Source: Mesorhizobium kowhaii
Lineage (GTDB): Bacteria; Pseudomonadota; Alphaproteobacteria; Rhizobiales; Rhizobiaceae
NCBI RefSeq assembly: GCF_003253745.1
Contig: NZ_MZXV01000040.1
Span: forward strand, 124,001-188,000
DNA: 64,000 nucleotides
Direction: 5' to 3'
The notes beneath the pieces were generated by a model. The model saw only the letters and a list, made by a program, of their open reading frames with translations. It was not told the DNA's origin and made no database searches. This document shows, piece after piece, positions 1-8,253 of this stretch. The position numbers and the translations under genes are program-made. How positions within the stretch are numbered: position 1 is the stretch's first letter; every line of letters starts with the position of its first letter.

Positions 1-2
1 GG

Positions 3-1118
3 TTGATAGGCACCTTCTATTTCGCCGGCTTCCTGCTCGGCTGCCTGGCCATTACCCGCATCATGAAGGCAGTCGGCCATATCAGGGCATTTTCAGCGCT
101 GGCGGCAATCGCCTCGGCCGGCACCCTGTTGCTGGTGCTGGTTCCCAATCCGGTGATGTGGTGCGCGGTGCGCTTTGCCGGCGGCTTCTGCTTTGCCGGC
201 CTGTTCACGATCGTCGAAAGCTGGCTGAATTCCGGCGTCAGCAATCGCGACCGGGCGCGCGTGCTGGCGATCTACCGGATGGTCGACACCGGTTCGGTGA
301 CCGGCGCCCAGTTCCTGATCCCGATCTTCGGCGCCGGCGGCTTCACCATCTTCGCCATCATGTCGATCATGATCACGCTCTCGCTCGTGCCGGTCTCGCT
401 CGGCGACCGCTCGAACCCGACGCCGCCCGAGGACGTCAAGCTCGACCTGGCGCGCGTCTGGCGGATTTCACCGCTGGGCTGCTTCGGCTGCATCGCCGTC
501 GGCGTCACCAACAGCGCCTTCCGCACGTTGTCGCCGGTCTATGCCGAGCAGATCGGCATGTCGGTTGCCGATGTCGTCACCTTCGTCAGCGTCGGCATCT
601 TCGGCGGCGCCATCATCCAGTATCCGCTCGGCTACCTCTCCGACCGCTGGGACCGGCGCCGGGTACTGCTGATGACGACCTGCTGCGCGATGTTTTCAGC
701 ACTGGCGCTGGTCTTCATCGCCGGCAGCAATCCGCTGCTCAACTTCGTCATCATCTTCATCTTCGGCTGTTTCGCCATGCCGCTCTATTCGCTGTCGGCG
801 GCGCATTCCAACGACCGCGCCGACACCGGCGAGTTCGTGCTGATCAATGCGGCCTTGATGCTGTTTTATTCCTTCGGCGCCATTGGCGGGCCGTTCGCCG
901 CCTCGACCGCGATGCAGTATTTCGGACCGAGCGCGCTGTTCGTGTTCAGCGCCGTGGTCTATGCGATCTTCATCGCCGTCATCCTCTACCGGATGCAGGC
1001 CCGCTCCGGCGTGCCGGCAGGCAAGCGCAGCCGCTTCACCGCGCTCCTGCGCACATCGACGATTTTCGCGCGGCTGGCCAAAAGAAACGGCGATTCCGAT
1101 GGGCCGGGAACCTCGTGA
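3..1118 (+). CDS. MFS transporter, YcaD-like, 5'-truncated by window edge
   Basis: About 370 residues of a major facilitator superfamily permease, with the hydrophobic segments of roughly eleven to twelve membrane helices. The N-terminal half carries the ESWLN motif after the fourth segment, typical of YcaD-type permeases, and a second-half loop reads LSDRWDRR, the usual MFS loop signature. The frame is open to the window edge and the only start in view is a TTG at position 3, so the true start lies upstream. The family usually has about 400 residues, so little is missing. The substrate cannot be inferred. The next gene, ribonuclease D, is co-directional but separated by about 75 bases. Confidence 0.85.
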   Translation: MIGTFYFAGFLLGCLAITRIMKAVGHIRAFSALAAIASAGTLLLVLVPNPVMWCAVRFAGGFCFAGLFTIVESWLNSGVSNRDRARVLAIYRMVDTGSVTGAQFLIPIFGAGGFTIFAIMSIMITLSLVPVSLGDRSNPTPPEDVKLDLARVWRISPLGCFGCIAVGVTNSAFRTLSPVYAEQIGMSVADVVTFVSVGIFGGAIIQYPLGYLSDRWDRRRVLLMTTCCAMFSALALVFIAGSNPLLNFVIIFIFGCFAMPLYSLSAAHSNDRADTGEFVLINAALMLFYSFGAIGGPFAASTAMQYFGPSALFVFSAVVYAIFIAVILYRMQARSGVPAGKRSRFTALLRTSTIFARLAKRNGDSDGPGTS

Positions 1119-1193
1119 CGATGGCGCCACAGCTTGACGAAAGCGCTTCCGGCTGAAATCTAGGAAGACCTTACTCCTGTCAAAAGCGATTTG

Positions 1194-2345
1194 ATGCACG
1201 TCATCACCACCCAGAAAGAACTCGAGACCGTTCTCGCCGCTTTCGAAAAGTCGGATTTCGTCACCGTCGACACCGAATTCATTCGAGAAACGACGTTTTG
1301 GCCGATCCTGTGCCTGATCCAGATGGCCGCACCCGGCGTGACGGCACTGATCGATCCGCTGTCGCCCGACATCGACCTGAAGCCGTTCTTCAAGCTGATG
1401 GCCAACGAGGCGGTGGTCAAAGTCTTCCACGCCGCGCGGCAGGACATCGAAATCATCGTCCATCTCGGCGATCTCGTTCCGCATCCGGTGTTCGACACGC
1501 AAGTGGCGGCGATGGTGTGCGGCTTCGGCGACAGCGTTTCCTACGATCAGCTCGTGCAGCGGATCACCGGCGCGCGGCTCGACAAGTCATCGCGCTTCAC
1601 CGACTGGCGCCACCGGCCGCTTTCCGACAAGCAGCTCGACTATGCGCTGGCTGACGTCACCCATCTGATCGAGGTTTATCAGCACCTCAGCGCCGAGCTC
1701 GAGCGGGAAAACCGCGCTCACTGGCTGAACGAGGAAATGGAGGTCCTGACCTCGCGCGAGACCTATGATCCGCATCCCGAGGACGCCTGGAAGCGGCTGA
1801 AGATGCGGCTGCGCAAACCGCAGGAACTGGCGATCGTGCAGGCCGTGGCGGCATGGCGCGAACGCGAGGCGCGCGAACGCGACGTGCCGCGCGGCCGCGT
1901 GCTCAAGGACGACGCGATCTACGAGGTCGCACAGCAGGCGCCGCGCGACGCGGCAGGCCTTGGCAAGCTGCGCACGACGCCGAAAGGCTGGGAGCGCTCG
2001 TCGACGGCGACGGCTCTGCTTGGCGCGGTCAACGCAGCACTTGCCTTGCCCAAGGAGCAGATGCCGAAGCTGCCGAAGAATTTCCAGCCGCCCGAGGGCT
2101 CGAGCGCGGCGGCGGAGCTGTTGAAAGTACTGCTCAGGATCGTCGCCGAAAAGGAAGGCGTCGCCTCGAAAGTGCTGGCCTCCAGCGACGACATCGACCG
2201 CATCGCGGCCGAGGGCGAGGAGGCCGACGTGCCCGCCCTGCAAGGCTGGCGGCGCGCGGTGTTCGGCGAGACAGCGCTGAAGCTGGTGCGCGGCGAGATC
2301 GGCTTCAAGTTCGACAAGCGCAAGATTGCGGTGTTCGACCTCTAG
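1194..2345 (+). CDS. rnd: Ribonuclease D
   Basis: 3'-5' exoribonuclease that trims tRNA and other structured RNA 3' ends. The DEDDy catalytic set is visible: DTEFIRE near residue 24 (first Asp and Glu), HAARQD near residue 85, and YALADV near residue 150. An HRDC domain follows (from about residue 205, with VPRGRVLKDD). The length of 383 residues is normal for the family. Both TTG (1191) and ATG (1194) are possible starts; ATG is preferred. Transcribed alone, followed by a palindromic intergenic repeat. Confidence 0.93.
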   Translation: MHVITTQKELETVLAAFEKSDFVTVDTEFIRETTFWPILCLIQMAAPGVTALIDPLSPDIDLKPFFKLMANEAVVKVFHAARQDIEIIVHLGDLVPHPVFDTQVAAMVCGFGDSVSYDQLVQRITGARLDKSSRFTDWRHRPLSDKQLDYALADVTHLIEVYQHLSAELERENRAHWLNEEMEVLTSRETYDPHPEDAWKRLKMRLRKPQELAIVQAVAAWREREARERDVPRGRVLKDDAIYEVAQQAPRDAAGLGKLRTTPKGWERSSTATALLGAVNAALALPKEQMPKLPKNFQPPEGSSAAAELLKVLLRIVAEKEGVASKVLASSDDIDRIAAEGEEADVPALQGWRRAVFGETALKLVRGEIGFKFDKRKIAVFDL

Positions 2346-2363
2346 GCGCCTGTCAGCGCGGAC

Positions 2364-2555
2364 TTCCCTTCTCCCCCTGTGGGAGAAGGTGGCCGAGCGA
2401 AGCTCGGTCGGATGAGGGGTGTTGGACGGATCGCAATGCTGAAGGCATAAGCGCTTAAAATCATTCAGTATTTTAACGCAGCGTGTCTTCCAGCCTCCGT
2501 CTCGGCGCTACGCGCCGATCCACCTTCTCCCATAAGGGGAGAAGGGTAGCCAACG
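2364..2555. repeat. Two rhizobial palindromic intergenic repeat units
   Basis: Between rnd and the MAPEG gene lie two related units. At 2366-2430 CTTCTCCCCCTGTGGGAGAAG forms a hairpin, followed by GCGAAGCTCGGTCGG and GATGAGGGGTG. At 2500-2550 the related unit is inverted, with GGCGCTACGCGCC and CTTCTCCCATAAGGGGAGAAG. The same module recurs at 40194-40245 and 59489-59638. These resemble the intergenic mosaic palindromes common in rhizobia. They probably also act as a bidirectional transcript end here. Confidence 0.75.
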
Positions 2556-2566
2556 GCGGCGCAGCT

Positions 2567-2986
2567 TCAAACCAATCCGAGCAGATGCAGCGCGAACCAG
2601 ATCCAGGCCAGCGCCAGCACAATCGCGCCGAGGAAGAAAGAGCGGCTGCGCAGCCGCAGATTGTTGCTGGTCAGGTGAACCCAGGCGTGGAAATAGCGCG
2701 ACGCGACAAAAATCCACATCAGCGCCAGGGTCAGGTAGTTGACGCCGTTGGTCACGTGCAGCGTCAGGCACAGCACGTAGAACAGCACCGGCAATTCGAA
2801 CTGGTTGATGAGATTGCTGGCAACGGTGATGCTGGAGGCCGGCTCGGCCGAGCGCACCTTGTACTGACCGGCCTTGGCTTCACCTGACCTGATCGCGCCG
2901 TATCTGCGGCGACCCAGGACGATGTAGACGATATAGATCAGCAGCACATGCGCCAGAACAGGCCAGAAGATCGTGGTCTGGTTCAT
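2567..2986 (-). CDS. MAPEG family membrane protein
   Basis: 139 residues with four hydrophobic segments and a start MNQTTIFWPVLAHVLL. The segment near residues 55-65 (SNLINQFELPVLFYVL) matches the conserved N-x-x-E-x-P helix of the membrane-associated eicosanoid/glutathione metabolism family, followed by SRYFHAWVHL. Bacterial members are inner-membrane proteins of mostly unknown role, some with glutathione-dependent activity. It is leftward, just downstream of another membrane protein gene (gap 24 bases), so the two are probably co-transcribed. Confidence 0.8.
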   Translation of the reverse strand: MNQTTIFWPVLAHVLLIYIVYIVLGRRRYGAIRSGEAKAGQYKVRSAEPASSITVASNLINQFELPVLFYVLCLTLHVTNGVNYLTLALMWIFVASRYFHAWVHLTSNNLRLRSRSFFLGAIVLALAWIWFALHLLGLV

Positions 2987-3010
2987 GAAGTGCCCCTGCC
3001 CCGTTTGGCG

Positions 3011-3634
3011 TCAAGCCTGGTGTTTCTGGCCCGCCAGCCAGAAAGCGGCGATGACGATCAGCGGGATGGCGAGAAGCGCGAATTTGGTGACGATCAGCGC
3101 CGAGGCGAGAGACAGCGAATCCGGATTGGCCGACAGGAAATCGGACAGCAGGCTCGCCACCGCGATGTTCTGGGCATAATCGGCCAGCGTGTAGGGCAGC
3201 ACCAGAATCAGCGCGAAGATCGACTGCATCTGCCCCGGCAGCACGCGGAAATTCTTCAATCGCCGGCCGGTGGCAAGGATCAGGCTGACCAGCGTCAGCG
3301 ACAACAGCGCCGGGAACAGCAGATCGAAGGTCAGATAGTGCCAGACGAGAATGATCTCGCCACCGCGCCGGCCGAGCGCCGTCAGCCAGGCCATGCCTTC
3401 GTCCGGCGTGAAACCGAGAAAGCGCATGTCGAGTGACGCCAGGCCGCCGCTCAACTGGCGAAAATAGAAGAATTCCAGCACTGTCATGGCGATAAAGACC
3501 GCCGCCGACAGGAAACAGAGCGCGGCCGCGTGGCGCGACAGCCGCAGGATCGTTGCGGCCAGGCTCCGCCAGAGCCCGTACGGATCAGGCTCCGCCGGGA
3601 TAGTTCGGGCTTTCGCGGGTAATCGTGACGTCAT
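3011..3634 (-). CDS. Putative four-helix inner-membrane protein, overlapping guaB
   Basis: About 207 residues with four strongly hydrophobic segments separated by short loops; no family recognised. The ATG at 3634 (MTSRLPAKAR) is the first sensible start and lies 50 bases inside the 3' end of guaB in another reading frame. A longer reading from 3721 would be buried in guaB and is less likely. The overlap and shared orientation suggest translation coupled to guaB. Start and function are both uncertain. Confidence 0.6.
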   Translation of the reverse strand: MTSRLPAKARTIPAEPDPYGLWRSLAATILRLSRHAAALCFLSAAVFIAMTVLEFFYFRQLSGGLASLDMRFLGFTPDEGMAWLTALGRRGGEIILVWHYLTFDLLFPALLSLTLVSLILATGRRLKNFRVLPGQMQSIFALILVLPYTLADYAQNIAVASLLSDFLSANPDSLSLASALIVTKFALLAIPLIVIAAFWLAGQKHQA

Positions 3635-5087
3635 GGGCGTGGCTTTCACGAAGTCCGGCGTTGGATATGCGTACAAAGGTGGCGCGTTCGCGGAAATCGG
3701 CAAGGTCGCGACCGCCCACATAACCCATAGCGGCTTTTAGCCCGCCTGCAAGCTGGTGTAGCACGCCGGACACAGGTCCTTTGTAGGGAACCTGCCCCTC
3801 GATGCCTTCCGGGACCAGCTTCAGCGTGTCGCGCACCTCGGCCTGGAAGTAGCGATCGGCGGAGCCGCGCGCCATGGCGCCGACCGAGCCCATGCCGCGA
3901 TAGGCCTTGAAGGAGCGGCCCTGGTGCAGATAGACCTCGCCCGGGCTTTCATCGGTACCGGCCAGCAGCGAGCCGATCATGGCTGCACTGGCGCCGGCGG
4001 CGAGCGCCTTGGCGAGATCGCCGGAATATTTGATGCCGCCATCGGCGATCACCGAGACGCCTGATTTGTTCGCCATCTCGACCGCCGACATGATGGCCGA
4101 AAGCTGCGGCACACCGACACCGGCAACGATGCGGGTGGTGCAGATGGAGCCCGGGCCGATGCCGACCTTGACGGCGTCCGCGCCGGCGTCGATCAGCGCC
4201 TGCGTGCCTTCGGCGGTGGCGACGTTGCCGGCCAGGATGCGAACCGAGTTGGAGAGCTTCTTGGCGCGCGTCACTGCGTCCAGCACCCGCTGCGAGTGAC
4301 CATGCGCGGTGTCGATGACCAGAAGGTCGACGCCGGCATCTATGAGGCGTTCGGCGCGCTCGAAACCGTCATCGCCGACGCTGGTGGCGGCGGCGGCGCG
4401 CAAGCGGCCCTGCGCGTCCTTGGTGGCGTGCGGGTTGAGCTGCGACTTCTCGATGTCCTTGACGGTGATCAGCCCGACGCAATTGCCCTGCTTGTCGACG
4501 ACGACCAGTTTTTCGATGCGGTGCTGGTGCAAGAGGCGCTTGGCCTCGTCCTGGTCGACATTCTCCTTGACCGTGATCAGGTTCTCACGGGTCATCAGTT
4601 CGTAGACTTTCTGCGCCGGATCGGACGCAAAGCGCACGTCACGGTTCGTCAGGATGCCGACCAGCCGACCGACCTTCTGGCCGCCGGTGCCGCCATTCTC
4701 GACCACCGGAATGCCCGAAATCGAATAGGTGCGCATCAGCGAAAGCGCGTCGGCAAGGGTGGCGTCGGGGCCGATAGTGACGGGATTGATCACCATGCCG
4801 GATTCGAACTTCTTGACCTGGCGCACCTGCTCGGCCTGCTCGGCCGGGGAGAAATTGCGGTGGATGACGCCAATGCCGCCGGCCTGGGCCATGGCGATTG
4901 CAAGCCGCGCTTCGGTGACGGTGTCCATCGCCGCCGACAGGATCGGCACATTGAGGTCGATGTCGCCGGCAATGCGCGTGCGGACATCGGTCTCGCCAGG
5001 CATGACCTCGGAATGACCGGGCTGCAGCAGCACGTCGTCAAAGGTGAGCGCCAGCGCGCCGGTGGACGTTTCGATGATTTTTGCCAT
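3585..5087 (-). CDS. guaB: Inosine-5'-monophosphate dehydrogenase
   Basis: Oxidises IMP to XMP with NAD+, the committed step of GMP synthesis. The 500-residue length is standard. The TIM barrel is interrupted by two CBS domains (about residues 100-215, with ISGIPVVE and the LVGILTNRDVR motif). The catalytic cysteine is in GPGSICTTR, the active-site flap begins near YRGMGSVGAM, and the Arg/Tyr flap segment follows. The start is ATG at 5087 with an upstream GAGGA-like ribosome site. The upstream region (5088-5379) separates it divergently from the interrupted exporter gene that hosts the phage-like element. Confidence 0.96.
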   Translation of the reverse strand: MAKIIETSTGALALTFDDVLLQPGHSEVMPGETDVRTRIAGDIDLNVPILSAAMDTVTEARLAIAMAQAGGIGVIHRNFSPAEQAEQVRQVKKFESGMVINPVTIGPDATLADALSLMRTYSISGIPVVENGGTGGQKVGRLVGILTNRDVRFASDPAQKVYELMTRENLITVKENVDQDEAKRLLHQHRIEKLVVVDKQGNCVGLITVKDIEKSQLNPHATKDAQGRLRAAAATSVGDDGFERAERLIDAGVDLLVIDTAHGHSQRVLDAVTRAKKLSNSVRILAGNVATAEGTQALIDAGADAVKVGIGPGSICTTRIVAGVGVPQLSAIMSAVEMANKSGVSVIADGGIKYSGDLAKALAAGASAAMIGSLLAGTDESPGEVYLHQGRSFKAYRGMGSVGAMARGSADRYFQAEVRDTLKLVPEGIEGQVPYKGPVSGVLHQLAGGLKAAMGYVGGRDLADFRERATFVRISNAGLRESHAHDVTITRESPNYPGGA

Positions 5088-5379
5088 GGCCAGTCCTCGG
5101 AATACAGAAAAAGCGCTTGACCGGAATGGACAGCGCCGACTCGTCTTCTTCCCTTTCAGGATTGGCGCTGGCTCGTAACACGTCCCGCCGCGGATGAAAA
5201 GCCGATGATTTCACGCTCCCGGAAAGGTGACGTCTTTGCCGAAAAGAACGCCACCTACGGTTGCCGGTCGCACAAAAGTGACTGCAAATTAATGCGACAT
5301 CCCAGCGAAGGCATGGTAACCGCCCGCCTCAAGGCCGACATGCAACCGGCAACGCAACATTCAAATCTGGACGCGTTCC

Positions 5380-5439
5380 TTGAACCGCACCATCCCGCTC
5401 ATACTGGCGGTCGCTCTTTTCATGGAAAAAACGAACTGA
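5380..5439 (+). pseudogene. Severed 5' end of the DHA2 exporter gene (attL side)
   Basis: Reading from TTG at 5380 gives 19 codons ending IPLILAVALFMEKTN before a TGA. The same peptide PLILAVALFME opens the intact exporter at 22104. Splicing 5380-5418 onto the sequence from 22146 restores an uninterrupted frame into ENMDSTVIATS. These 60 bases are therefore the original start of the host gene, cut off by element insertion. No ATG precedes it in frame; TTG seems to be the native start. An inference from sequence comparison within the window only. Confidence 0.8.
5419..5429 (+). other. attL core
   Basis: TTCATGGAAAA, identical to 22146-22156. Host sequence lies to the left (severed exporter 5' end) and element sequence to the right. 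Confidence 0.8.
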
Positions 5440-5475
5440 CCAACGATATCAAGGGCTTCCTACGGTCGAGGTGAC

Positions 5476-5490
5476 GCTTCCATAAGCAGG
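5476..5490 (+). repeat. Left-end copy of CATAAGCAG arm-like repeat
   Basis: GCTTCCATAAGCAGG near attL closely matches GCTTTCATAAGCAGC at 22006-22020 near attR. A third, inverted copy (CCGCTTATGAAAAC) is at 21985-21998. Repeats at both ends of an integrating element suggest binding sites for its integrase or excisionase. Confidence 0.5.
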
Positions 5491-5532
5491 TTCATAATTG
5501 ACAATCCGCCACGAATCCGGATGCTCCTGCAC

Positions 5533-5754
5533 ATGGCACGCCTAACCACAGCACAAACCCTGACCATGCTCGGGCTGACCCACCGCAACAGTCTACGCAA
5601 TCGCAACCTGCACCCTACCCGCATCAACGGGCGTAACTACTACGACAAGGATGAGGTTCAGCGACTGGCAGACGGCTATGTCATCTACACGCAGCCAAGC
5701 CCAACGGCCTCAGACCCGGAATACATGGCCCGCATCACAAACGGATTTACGTAA
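5533..5754 (+). CDS. Small helix-turn-helix protein, excisionase-like
   Basis: 73 residues: ARLTTAQTLTMLGLTHRNSL followed by a short hinge and NGRNYYDKDEVQRL. This is the pattern of MerR/excisionase-type winged helix domains, where a YxxxEVxxL helix follows the wing. It is the first gene inside attL, with the integrase at the opposite end. A recombination directionality factor is the likely role, but it could be another small regulator. ATG at 5533 is preferred over 5521 because the domain begins there. Confidence 0.6.
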   Translation: MARLTTAQTLTMLGLTHRNSLRNRNLHPTRINGRNYYDKDEVQRLADGYVIYTQPSPTASDPEYMARITNGFT

Positions 5755-5784
5755 CCGTCAATTTGGCGAAAGTCCCGCGAGATT

Positions 5785-6015
5785 TCACACGTCGAAACGA
5801 TGCCAATGACGGAGACCCCGCGCCCGCCTTGCTTCGTTCAATGACTCCGTTCGATGCTCCCAGTACTGGCGATGCGCATCCCAAGAGGTGACGCCCTTCC
5901 TTGGTCGGATAAACGGCTCGCCAACCCAGCGAGCGATCCAGCCATAAGCTTGCCCCGGTAGCACCCAGCGATAAAGCAGGTTCGGCCTCACCAACCCCTC
6001 CCAAACATCGGCCAC
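5785..6015 (-). CDS. Small Trp-rich element protein
   Basis: 76 residues, unusually rich in Trp and Arg (VWEGL, YGWIARWVGEPFIRP, QYWEH). No family recognised. Its ATG lies 28 bases inside the 3' end of the preceding leftward gene, as expected for a coupled operon. The alternative frame across the same bases (5747-6067) looks like an artefact, because it lacks such an arrangement. Confidence 0.5.
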   Translation of the reverse strand: MADVWEGLVRPNLLYRWVLPGQAYGWIARWVGEPFIRPRKGVTSWDAHRQYWEHRTESLNEARRARGLRHWHRFDV

Positions 6016-6593
6016 TCACGCATAGACCTGGCAGTACCGACTGCAGCCACAACCGGACCGCGATCAAGCTCCTGCTGACGAGCCTTCATGGCCTTTGCCT
6101 CTGCCCGTGCCATTTCGAGTTCGGCTTGGGTTACGTTCTCACCTGGCATCGATCTCTTGTGCACCCGGTTGATGACCTCAGGACCATCATCCACCTCGTG
6201 TTTGGCGCCGATCATGACACCGGGGTTCGCCACCACAGCCGCTGCAGCTACCTCGGCCGTGACAAGGTTAGGGATTTGACGGCCACAAGGAACGAGCATC
6301 ATCTCTTCCTCGATCATGACTTGATATGTCTCGCCAGTCGGATGCCAGCGCGTGCCCTCCCCTAGGAACAGCTTCGTTGGAACCCTCACTATGTCCACAT
6401 TGACCACGGCATCAGCCACGACCTCTTCTTCAACCTCAACGCCTAACACGAGTGGGTCTAGCTCATGGGTCCAGAACGTGGCCTGAACGCCATACTCGTT
6501 CTCATCCAACTCATCGTTGCGTATCTCGCGGACCTTGCGAGCCAGTGCAGCCGGGGATGTGAGCAGGTTCCAGCCGTTGGCCACGTCACACAA
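5988..6593 (-). CDS. Hypothetical element protein, second of leftward operon
   Basis: 201 residues, acidic in the middle (VEVEEEVVADAVV, MIEEEMM), with a helical, charged C-terminal stretch (ELEMARAEAKAMKARQQELDRG) that may form a coiled coil. The start overlaps the upstream 206-residue gene by eight bases. No family recognised. A repeat CTCGTGTTTG (6196-6205) and a one-mismatch copy (6443-6452) lie within it. Its position opposite the virion-like operon leaves a DNA-packaging or structural role possible but unproven. Confidence 0.6.
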   Translation of the reverse strand: MCDVANGWNLLTSPAALARKVREIRNDELDENEYGVQATFWTHELDPLVLGVEVEEEVVADAVVNVDIVRVPTKLFLGEGTRWHPTGETYQVMIEEEMMLVPCGRQIPNLVTAEVAAAAVVANPGVMIGAKHEVDDGPEVINRVHKRSMPGENVTQAELEMARAEAKAMKARQQELDRGPVVAAVGTARSMREWPMFGRGW

Positions 6594-7206
6594 CCTTACC
6601 GGACGGGGGTTTCTTCAGAGGCGCGCCGGCCTTGCCAGCCGACTTTTTGGCTAGCTCTTGCTCGACGACCAAGCCGTTGACCTTCGCGCCGAGCAGGCCC
6701 AACAGTGTTTTAACAAAGGCCTCATCTATTTCACCGCGACCGTACGCCTCTAGTGCAGCGTCAATCGCATCGACAGGGGCCAGTTCGGTCAATTGCTTTG
6801 CATCGGTCATTGAATTGGGCACGGCATGAGGGCCAACAGCCCGCTTCACGATCTCATTGGCTATGTCGACCTTTTCGCCAACCTTGCCAGCTTGCTGCAT
6901 GGCCTGCTCCAAGACCTCGAATGCCTGCCTCAACGATGACGCAGCACGGGCGCGCACGTATCGCTTAGCCTCGCCAATTGACATGGCGTTGTGTGCAGCA
7001 CCGGCAGCTTGCAGGAAATATTGGTGCCTCTTGTCGTTGTATTCCTTGAGTGCGCGGGCATTTGCGGCCTTGATTGCGTCATTCATGGCCACTGTTTCTT
7101 CGAGCGACATGTTTAGGCAGCAGGTTTCGAACCACTTCTCACGCATATCTGCCGTGAAAAGCTCAATTGGCTTAACCCGTCTTGCGTCGAAATTCATCCT
7201 AAACAT
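6586..7206 (-). CDS. Hypothetical element protein, first of leftward operon
   Basis: 206 residues, mostly alpha-helical by composition, with alanine-rich and charged helices (AIKAANARALKEYNDKRHQ, AFEVLEQAMQQAGKVGEKV) and a basic tail (KKSAGKAGAPLKKPPSGKVV). No family recognised. Small terminase subunits and phage scaffold-type proteins can look like this, but no motif proves either. It follows a good leftward promoter (7242-7270), with a CTCGTGTTTG repeat between promoter and ATG. Starts at 7206 and 7197 are both possible. Confidence 0.6.
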   Translation of the reverse strand: MFRMNFDARRVKPIELFTADMREKWFETCCLNMSLEETVAMNDAIKAANARALKEYNDKRHQYFLQAAGAAHNAMSIGEAKRYVRARAASSLRQAFEVLEQAMQQAGKVGEKVDIANEIVKRAVGPHAVPNSMTDAKQLTELAPVDAIDAALEAYGRGEIDEAFVKTLLGLLGAKVNGLVVEQELAKKSAGKAGAPLKKPPSGKVV

Positions 7207-7241
7207 GGTACAACCACTCGTGTTTGCAGTATATCTTTACG

Positions 7242-7270
7242 TGTATACAGTAAAAATTCGGCAACGTCAA
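7242..7270 (-). promoter_or_regulatory. Sigma-70-like promoter of the leftward operon with repeat as likely operator
   Basis: On the minus strand: -35 TTGACG (7265-7270), 17-base spacer, -10 TATACA (7242-7247). Transcription should start near 7235. The element repeat CTCGTGTTTG lies at 7217-7226, between start site and ATG (7206), a classic operator position. Confidence 0.65.
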
Positions 7271-7299
7271 GGTTATCCCTTGACAACGCCCGAAAAATA

Positions 7300-7314
7300 T
7301 GCAACGTTGTTGCA
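7300..7314. promoter_or_regulatory. Dyad TGCAAC-GTT-GTTGCA
   Basis: Perfect six-base inverted repeat with a three-base centre in the intergenic region between the divergent operons. It may be a protein binding site; nothing shows by which protein. Confidence 0.35.
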
Positions 7315-7368
7315 TCCGCTGCGCGTTCCTTTGGATTCTCTCCTCCGCTGCGCGGATAGACTGCCCTA

Positions 7369-7493
7369 AGCGTTGATCTCCTGGTGTGATCGCGGATAGG
7401 GCAAACGGCATTGATCTCAACGGCCCCTTGGCGGGCTTATGTTCAATGTTGGTGCTTTGATAGTGCGCCCTATCTGCGATCCTCATCAACGCT
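7369..7493. other. Long multi-stem inverted repeat upstream of the virion-like operon
   Basis: AGCGTTGAT (7369-7377) pairs with ATCAACGCT (7485-7493). ATCGCG (7389-7394) mostly pairs with TGCGAT (7475-7480). GATAGGGC (7395-7402) pairs with GCCCTATC (7467-7474). The loop is about 64 bases. No gene lies here. It could be a structured leader RNA of the operon starting at 7522, or a DNA recognition site such as a packaging or nicking site. Confidence 0.55.
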
Positions 7494-7521
7494 CTTGCAG
7501 CAATGAGAAGGATCGCAAACT

Positions 7522-7749
7522 ATGAGATACGAGGATCTGCCTAAGCGCGGGGACATGATCTATATGAACATGCCCATGCAGCCACTCCCAGGTATGGGCA
7601 CACCAGTCAGCCCCACGGCTGCACTGGAGATGAAGATAGATTTGCTCAAGGCAAAGATCGCTCACAAGTCGAATCCAGTCGATTTGGAGTATGAGCGTCG
7701 TTGCCGCGAGTCAGCCCATTATAAGCGCAGCCTTGGCCACAGGGGTTAG
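7522..7749 (+). CDS. Small hypothetical protein opening the virion-like operon
   Basis: 75 residues: a Met/Pro-rich N-terminus (MNMPMQPLPGMGTPVSP) and a charged helical C-terminus (ALEMKIDLLKAKIAHKS, DLEYERRCRESAHYKRSL). The ATG at 7522 has a good ribosome site, GAGAAGG. Three bases separate it from the next gene. No family recognised. Confidence 0.6.
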   Translation: MRYEDLPKRGDMIYMNMPMQPLPGMGTPVSPTAALEMKIDLLKAKIAHKSNPVDLEYERRCRESAHYKRSLGHRG

Positions 7750-7752
7750 CCC

Positions 7753-8253
7753 GTGCTTCTGGTGCGCGGTTGGGCCAGCACGTCTGCGATTGACGCGGAA
7801 GACCACTCTTTTGCACCTGAGGCAATCCGCTGGCCACAATTCAATGTCGGCGGCTCGCTAATCTCCCCACCGATTGAGCTGCTCTACCATCACCGTGGGG
7901 CTCCTGTTGGCAAGATCATCACTTTGGCACGTCGAGCTACAAAGGATGGCTCGTTAGGGCTTTGGATTGAAGCTTCAGTTAGCCCCGAATACACATACCT
8001 GCCGTTCTCAGGGTTCAGTGTTAGAACCAAAATCGAACGCTATGAGATCAAGCACAGGGATGTTGGCCCATACGCGTTGGTCAAATCGGCCTTTCTTTTG
8101 GAAGTGAGTTTGGTGAGAGAACCTTGCAACCCCGATTGCCTAGTCACGGAGAGAGAAGAGTTCTGTGAAGTGACTCCCTACACAATTGAGGCAATCAACA
8201 AACTTAGATCACTTCAACAGCTAATCGAAAAACTGCAGAGGGCAAACAAATGA
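7753..8253 (+). CDS. Prohead-protease-like protein (HK97 type, peptidase S78)
   Basis: 166 residues matching the HK97-type head maturation protease along its length: VRGWASTSAIDAEDHSF opening strand, the conserved histidine in LLYHHRGAPVGKI (His46/47), DGSLGLWIEASVS, a serine in FSGF (Ser86) at the place of the usual S-x-G-F, and the terminal LEVSLVREPCNPD (residues 116-128). In tailed phages this enzyme cleaves scaffold and capsid during prohead maturation and is normally next to portal and capsid genes. Here neither is recognisable nearby. The start is GTG at 7753. The motif fit is good, but activity is not assured. Confidence 0.75.
   Translation: MLLVRGWASTSAIDAEDHSFAPEAIRWPQFNVGGSLISPPIELLYHHRGAPVGKIITLARRATKDGSLGLWIEASVSPEYTYLPFSGFSVRTKIERYEIKHRDVGPYALVKSAFLLEVSLVREPCNPDCLVTEREEFCEVTPYTIEAINKLRSLQQLIEKLQRANK

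Noticed and set aside
5205..5474. 89-residue open frame across the attL junction
   Set aside because: It is in a different frame from the severed exporter start, crosses the junction, and has no family.
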